From positions 1-9,221 of the forward strand of contig CANRPG010000066.1 in assembly GCA_947632425.1 (NCBI GenBank): a DNA stretch of 9,221 nucleotides. The letters run 5' to 3'. This document shows positions 7,621-9,221 of this stretch, one piece after another. Positions within the stretch are counted from its first letter, which is position 1. Each line of letters starts with the position of its first letter. Both the position numbers and the translations under genes were made by a program. The notes beneath the pieces are model-generated. The model had not been told where the DNA came from. It saw only the letters and a list, made by a program, of their open reading frames with translations, and did no database searches. The stretch comes from an uncultured Clostridia bacterium. GTDB lineage: Bacteria > Bacillota > Clostridia > Oscillospirales > Ruminococcaceae.

Positions 7621-7754
7621 AAAAACCTCGCTGACAAAAACGATCGGGGATATGTGGGAATGACTGATCTTGAGTAAAATTGTAAAGGCTATGCAAAGTG
7701 TTAGCGGTGAACGGCTCCGCAGGCTGCGCGTAAGCGCAAATAATAATTACCACA

Positions 7755-8366
7755 TTAAAACAGCTCGGGGTGGTTTTCGAGAGAGTCTTTCTCGGTTATC
7801 TCGCGAACAGCACGGCAGGGCACGCCAACGGCAAAGGTGTTCGGCGGAATATCCCTTGTAACGACGCTGCCTGCGCCGATAACGCAGCCCTCGCCTATGG
7901 TAACGCCGCCGCAAATGGTAACGTTGCCGGCTATCCAGCAGTTGCTGCCGATGGTGACGGGCTTGGCGTACTCTTTGTCGGTGAATGTGCCGTCCGGTTT
8001 TTTGTACTGATTTCTGTCCTGCCAGCGAAGTGGGTGCACGGGCGTGAGGATAGAAACGTTGGGCCCGAAGAACACGTTGTCGCCGATGGTGACGGGACAG
8101 CAGTCAACGCAGGTAAAGTTGAAGTTTGCGTACACATTTTTACCCACTTTGGTAAAGCAACCGTAGTCGAACTGTATAGGTCCTTGCAGGTAGATATCGG
8201 GGTCTATGCCGAGCTCCTTGATTATCTCGCTGCGGCGCTTGTCGGTCTCGGGCAGGGCGTTATAGCTTATGCAGAGGGTATGGGCTTTTTCGCGCAGGCT
8301 GGCAAGCTCTTTGTCAGAGGGGTCGTAGATCTTTCCTGCGAGCATTTTTTCTTTTTCGGTATTCAT
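7755..8366 (-). CDS. Sugar O-acetyltransferase (maltose/galactoside acetyltransferase, LacA/Maa type)
   Basis: Cytoplasmic acetyl-CoA-dependent O-acetyltransferase of the left-handed beta-helix (hexapeptide repeat) family. Such enzymes acetylate maltose, galactosides or other sugars. 203 residues, the usual length. Residues 4-60 form the N-terminal Mac domain: EKMLAGKIYDPSDKELASLR, then NALPETDKRRSEIIKELG. Hexapeptide repeats follow: VTIGDNVFFGPNVSI, KPVTIGSNCWIAGNVTI and GVTIGEGCVIGAGSVVT, ending in the signature AVGVPCRAVREI. The catalytic His is H111 in LTPVHPL, and the conserved YANFN and D88 are in place. ATG 8366 has GGAGAG (8378-8373) seven bases upstream. A -10 TATAAT (8402-8397) with a poor -35 may be its promoter. 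No clear terminator follows the stop codon. No sugar-transport or sugar-degradation neighbour narrows the substrate. Confidence 0.93.
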   Translation of the reverse strand: MNTEKEKMLAGKIYDPSDKELASLREKAHTLCISYNALPETDKRRSEIIKELGIDPDIYLQGPIQFDYGCFTKVGKNVYANFNFTCVDCCPVTIGDNVFFGPNVSILTPVHPLRWQDRNQYKKPDGTFTDKEYAKPVTIGSNCWIAGNVTICGGVTIGEGCVIGAGSVVTRDIPPNTFAVGVPCRAVREITEKDSLENHPELF

Positions 8367-8396
8367 TTATATCTCTCCGTTTCTGTGATTATCTGT

Positions 8397-8402
8397 ATTA
8401 TA
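8397..8402 (-). promoter_or_regulatory. Possible -10 element of the acetyltransferase gene
   Basis: Perfect TATAAT on the - strand, about 30 bases before the start codon. No good TTGACA lies 16-18 bases upstream, so the promoter would be weak or need an activator. Confidence 0.4.
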
Positions 8403-8468
8403 AGTATATCAAAAAGTCAGAGAAAACGCAAGGGGCTCTCCGCGGCACATATGATTTGCAAAAAACTC

Positions 8469-8497
8469 TTGACAAATAAGTTTGAGTGGTGTATAAT
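8469..8497 (+). promoter_or_regulatory. Consensus promoter of small RNA 1
   Basis: TTGACA (8469-8474), 17 bases, TATAAT (8492-8497): both boxes perfect with optimal spacing. No open reading frame follows. Start expected near 8504. Confidence 0.85.
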
Positions 8498-8503
8498 ATA
8501 AAT

Positions 8504-8597
8504 AGAAAAGAGATACCGGCTGGTACGATAGCGGCTATCTCCCAAAGTTTCAGATTAAATAACCGTTTACTTTGGTAGAGCAGCGGTTATTTTTTAT
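8504..8597 (+). ncRNA. Small RNA 1, antitoxin-like (upstream tandem copy)
   Basis: Predicted transcript of about 92 nt with no plausible coding frame. The 5' hairpin pairs GAGATA-CCG (8510-8518) with CGG-C-TATCTC (8532-8541). The terminator stem AAATAACCG (8557-8565) pairs with CGGTTATTT (8584-8592), with an 18-base loop and a U-run. The loop carries UUGG (8572-8575), a U-turn-type YUNR motif used by antisense RNAs for first contact. It is a diverged tandem copy of small RNA 2, 135-136 bp upstream, but has no facing toxin ORF of its own. It may be a spare antitoxin acting in trans on the single toxin, or a relic that lost its partner. Promoter, hairpin and terminator all being intact favours expression. 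Confidence 0.7.
8557..8597 (+). terminator. Terminator of small RNA 1
   Basis: 9-bp stem AAATAACCG/CGGTTATTT followed by T residues to 8595. The unusually large 18-base loop is probably a recognition loop. Confidence 0.8.
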
Positions 8598-8604
8598 TTT
8601 ATGC

Positions 8605-8633
8605 TTGACAAATTGGTTTGATTGGTGTATAAT
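8605..8633 (+). promoter_or_regulatory. Consensus promoter of small RNA 2
   Basis: TTGACA (8605-8610), 17 bases, TATAAT (8628-8633). It lies only about 8 bases after the terminator of small RNA 1. Start expected near 8640. Confidence 0.85.
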
Positions 8634-8639
8634 ATATAT

Positions 8640-8731
8640 AGAAAAGGAAGTGCCGGAACAGACTAAGCGGTTGCTTCCCGAACTAATGGTCAAATAACCG
8701 TATAGCTTGGTGGGCTGCGGTTATTTTTTAT
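8640..8731 (+). ncRNA. Small RNA 2, putative antitoxin RNA of a type I toxin-antitoxin system
   Basis: Predicted transcript of about 90 nt without a coding frame. 5' hairpin: GGAAG (8646-8650), CCG (8653-8655), CGG (8668-8670), CTTCC (8674-8678). Compared with small RNA 1, both arms of the outer stem changed while pairing was kept (GAGATA/TATCTC versus GGAAG/CTTCC), which supports selection on RNA structure. The terminator AAATAACCG (8692-8700) pairs with CGGTTATTT (8718-8726); its loop has an inner AGC/GCT stem displaying UUGG. The last bases lie antisense to the final codon, stop and 3' end of the toxin ORF 8721-8801, so the RNA can pair with the toxin mRNA. The function is inferred from layout. 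The closest known layouts are Fst/par and TxpA/RatA. Confidence 0.72.
8692..8730. terminator. Terminator of small RNA 2, possibly shared with the toxin mRNA
   Basis: 9-bp stem with six T (8724-8729) on the + strand. Read from the - strand, the same hairpin follows the toxin stop codon but lacks a U-run beyond the stem, so toxin transcripts may stop inefficiently and extend across the antitoxin gene. Confidence 0.75.
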
Positions 8732-8801
8732 GTATGTTCTTAATAATCTCGTTTATCAGAGCGAGAATTATTATAAGCAGTACTGCCGTAGCAATATCCA
8801 T
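8721..8801 (-). CDS. 26-residue hydrophobic peptide, putative type I toxin
   Basis: Small membrane peptide, below usual gene-calling limits. Sequence in parts: MDIATAV, then LLIIILALINEII, then KNIHKK. One transmembrane helix (about residues 4-20) ends in a basic tail, the usual design of membrane-damaging type I toxins such as the Fst and TxpA/BsrG classes. It is not recognisably homologous to any of these by eye. ATG 8801 is preferred: AAAGGGGGG (8817-8809) sits 7 bases upstream, whereas the in-frame ATG 8807 would touch the ribosome site. It has its own promoter (8910-8881) and a leader of about 73 bases. The ORF ends inside the terminator region of the opposing small RNA 2, so the two transcripts are complementary at their 3' ends. 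A fortuitous ORF is possible, but the strong ribosome site, promoter and topology together make a real gene more likely. Confidence 0.68.
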   Translation of the reverse strand: MDIATAVLLIIILALINEIIKNIHKK

Positions 8802-8808
8802 ATACATA

Positions 8809-8841
8809 CCCCCCTTTCTTCCTCAGTCTGAGGGTAAAGGG
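8809..8841 (-). promoter_or_regulatory. Toxin ribosome site within a sequestering hairpin
   Basis: On the - strand the G-rich site AAAGGG (8817-8812) can pair with CCCTTT (8841-8836). Between them is a second stem, CCTCA (8833-8829) with TGAGG (8825-8821), around a GAC loop. The fold would hide the ribosome site, as in other type I toxin mRNAs. Confidence 0.55.
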
Positions 8842-8873
8842 AAACAACCGCCCGAATAGCCTGATTCCGGCAC
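8839..8873 (-). repeat. Inverted copy of the small RNA 2 5' domain in the toxin leader
   Basis: The toxin mRNA leader begins GTGCCGGAATCAGGCTA and ends GGCGGTTGTTTCCC. Small RNA 2 (8650-8679, + strand) has GTGCCGGAACAGACTA then AGCGGTTGCTTCCC: 27 of 30 bases match, with gaps of 1 and 4. The two copies are inverted in the DNA around the toxin ORF. Confidence 0.75.
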
Positions 8874-8880
8874 CGTATAT

Positions 8881-8910
8881 ATTATAACATATTTTGTTGC
8901 CTAATGTCAA
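8881..8910 (-). promoter_or_regulatory. Consensus promoter of the toxin gene
   Basis: On the - strand TTGACA (8910-8905), 18 bases, TATAAT (8886-8881) preceded by TGT (extended -10). Start expected near 8874. Confidence 0.82.
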
Positions 8911-8913
8911 CAC

Positions 8914-8951
8914 ACAGCGGACATAACTCAAACGTTTGTCCGCTGTTTTTT
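8914..8951 (+). terminator. Strong + strand terminator between toxin promoter and right-hand gene
   Basis: 10-bp perfect stem ACAGCGGACA (8914-8923) with TGTCCGCTGT (8937-8946), 13-base loop, then T to 8951. The U-run is on the + strand and covers the stop codon of the - strand gene. Read from the - strand it has no U-run, so it may stop the right-hand gene's transcript only partly. Confidence 0.75.
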
Positions 8952-9221
8952 ATATCTCTCTGCGCCTTGTGGCAAAGTAGGAAATTGCCGCGAAGGCTGC
9001 CATTATCGCCAGTCCTACGCCGAAGACTACAACATAATACACCGACTTCATATACAGCTTTCCCATGCCGGTGGCAAACTTAGTCAGAAGCGATTGCATA
9101 TCGACGTTCATTTCCACAAAAACTACCGTGGCGCCGAACATCATAAGCAAGCCCGTCACTATGCCGATAAACTCCCTTTCCATGCCCAGCACGAATATCG
9201 TCGTCAGCTCCCAAGCGCAGA
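8950..9221 (-). CDS. Membrane protein, C-terminal part (possible ABC-2-type permease end)
   Basis: The open frame runs from the right edge of the window to TAA 8952-8950; the N-terminus lies outside. The visible 90 or so residues hold two transmembrane segments: one around EFIGIVTGLLMMFGATVVFV, a loop MNVDMQSLLTKFATGMGKLYM, and a second around YYVVVFGVGLAIMAAFAAI ending in SYFATRRREI. A final helix followed by a short Arg-rich tail is common in ABC-2-type transporter permeases, but no specific motif proves this. GTG 9192 and ATG 9183 are in frame, but the frame stays open beyond them to the edge with LTTIFVLG, so they are probably internal. It is transcribed toward the toxin gene and could read through into it, because the hairpin between them is oriented for the other strand. 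Confidence 0.72.
   Translation of the reverse strand, partial: CAWELTTIFVLGMEREFIGIVTGLLMMFGATVVFVEMNVDMQSLLTKFATGMGKLYMKSVYYVVVFGVGLAIMAAFAAISYFATRRREI

Larger units (their letters stand above)
7256..7754. other. Gene-free stretch with repeats and hairpins
   Basis: About 500 bp between the tRNA terminator and the end of the acetyltransferase gene. I see no convincing gene. It holds two copies of a short repeat (7260 and 7571), heptamer-like TATTCAC fragments (also near 7338-7352), and hairpins at 7280-7305, 7311-7335, 7382-7399 (GCATCA/TGATGC), 7421-7444 (AAAGCCT/AGGCTTT), 7595-7647 (CCGATC/GATCGG, long loop) and 7725-7738 (TGCGC-GTAA-GCGCA). It may be a decayed non-coding mobile repeat. 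Confidence 0.6.
8465..8731 (+). repeat. Tandem duplication of a promoter-sRNA-terminator unit
   Basis: Two units offset by 136 bp at the promoters (8469 and 8605) and 135 bp at the terminators (8557 and 8692). Promoter boxes, GTGTATAATATA, CCGG, AGCGG, AAATAACCG, TTGGT and CGGTTATTTTTTAT are shared. The remaining bases have diverged. Confidence 0.85.

Noticed and set aside
7725..7738. Terminator for the acetyltransferase gene
   Set aside because: TGCGC-TTAC-GCGCA on the - strand is a short hairpin with no U-run after it.
7565..7753. 62-residue - strand frame just after the acetyltransferase
   Set aside because: GTG start without a ribosome site, no recognisable domain, and its C-terminal end lies within the dispersed repeat at 7571-7596.
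7770..8501. 243-codon + strand frame opposite the acetyltransferase
   Set aside because: Antisense shadow of a confidently identified hexapeptide-repeat enzyme, and it runs through the promoter of small RNA 1.
8740..8931. 63-residue - strand frame overlapping the toxin region
   Set aside because: It spans the toxin promoter and leader in another frame, has no ribosome site, and its sequence is not coherent. The 8721-8801 frame has the correctly spaced ribosome site.

Overview
The window looks like chromosome from a Gram-positive, spore-forming Clostridium-class bacterium, probably an Oscillospiraceae/Ruminococcus-type gut organism. The evidence is a SigK-type sporulation sigma factor, a sortase-anchored multi-repeat adhesin, strong AAGGAG-type ribosome sites, consensus sigma-A promoters and frequent use of ATA for Ile. 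The taxonomic guess is inference, not proven.

Layout. 1-581 (+): the 3' part of a sigK-like gene, broken near its left end by a perfect 8-bp tandem duplication (37-52). 582-753: an AT-rich control region with a strong extended -10 promoter. 754-6447 (+): a 1,897-residue LPXTG-like surface protein. It has a signal peptide, about six adhesin-type blocks, four Cna_B-type domains, five exact-length 89-codon SpaA-type repeats, an acidic spacer and an SPKTG anchor. 6465-6498: a terminator shared with the convergent gene 6497-7000 (-), a uracil/hypoxanthine-DNA glycosylase-like protein. 7017-7101: back-to-back promoters. 7139-7222 (+): tRNA-Leu(GAG) and its terminator. 7256-7754: about 500 bp without a gene, holding two diverged copies of a short repeat and several hairpins. 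7755-8366 (-): a sugar O-acetyltransferase of the LacA/Maa type. 8469-8910: a compact locus that looks like an unannotated type I toxin-antitoxin system. 8950-9221 (-): the C-terminal part of a membrane protein that runs off the right edge.

The most novel part is 8469-8910. Two tandem small-RNA units on the + strand each have a perfect TTGACA-17-TATAAT promoter, a 5' hairpin and a U-run terminator. They face a 26-residue hydrophobic peptide ORF on the - strand (8721-8801) with its own TTGACA-18-TATAAT promoter and a strong Shine-Dalgarno site that can be hidden in a hairpin. The terminator of the second RNA overlaps the end of the peptide ORF, so the two transcripts are antisense at their 3' ends. 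This resembles the Fst/par and TxpA/RatA layouts. The 5' end of the peptide mRNA and the 5' hairpin of the facing RNA are also homologous, arranged as an inverted repeat around the ORF.

The remaining genes look like independent single-gene units with their own promoters and terminators, not one operon.
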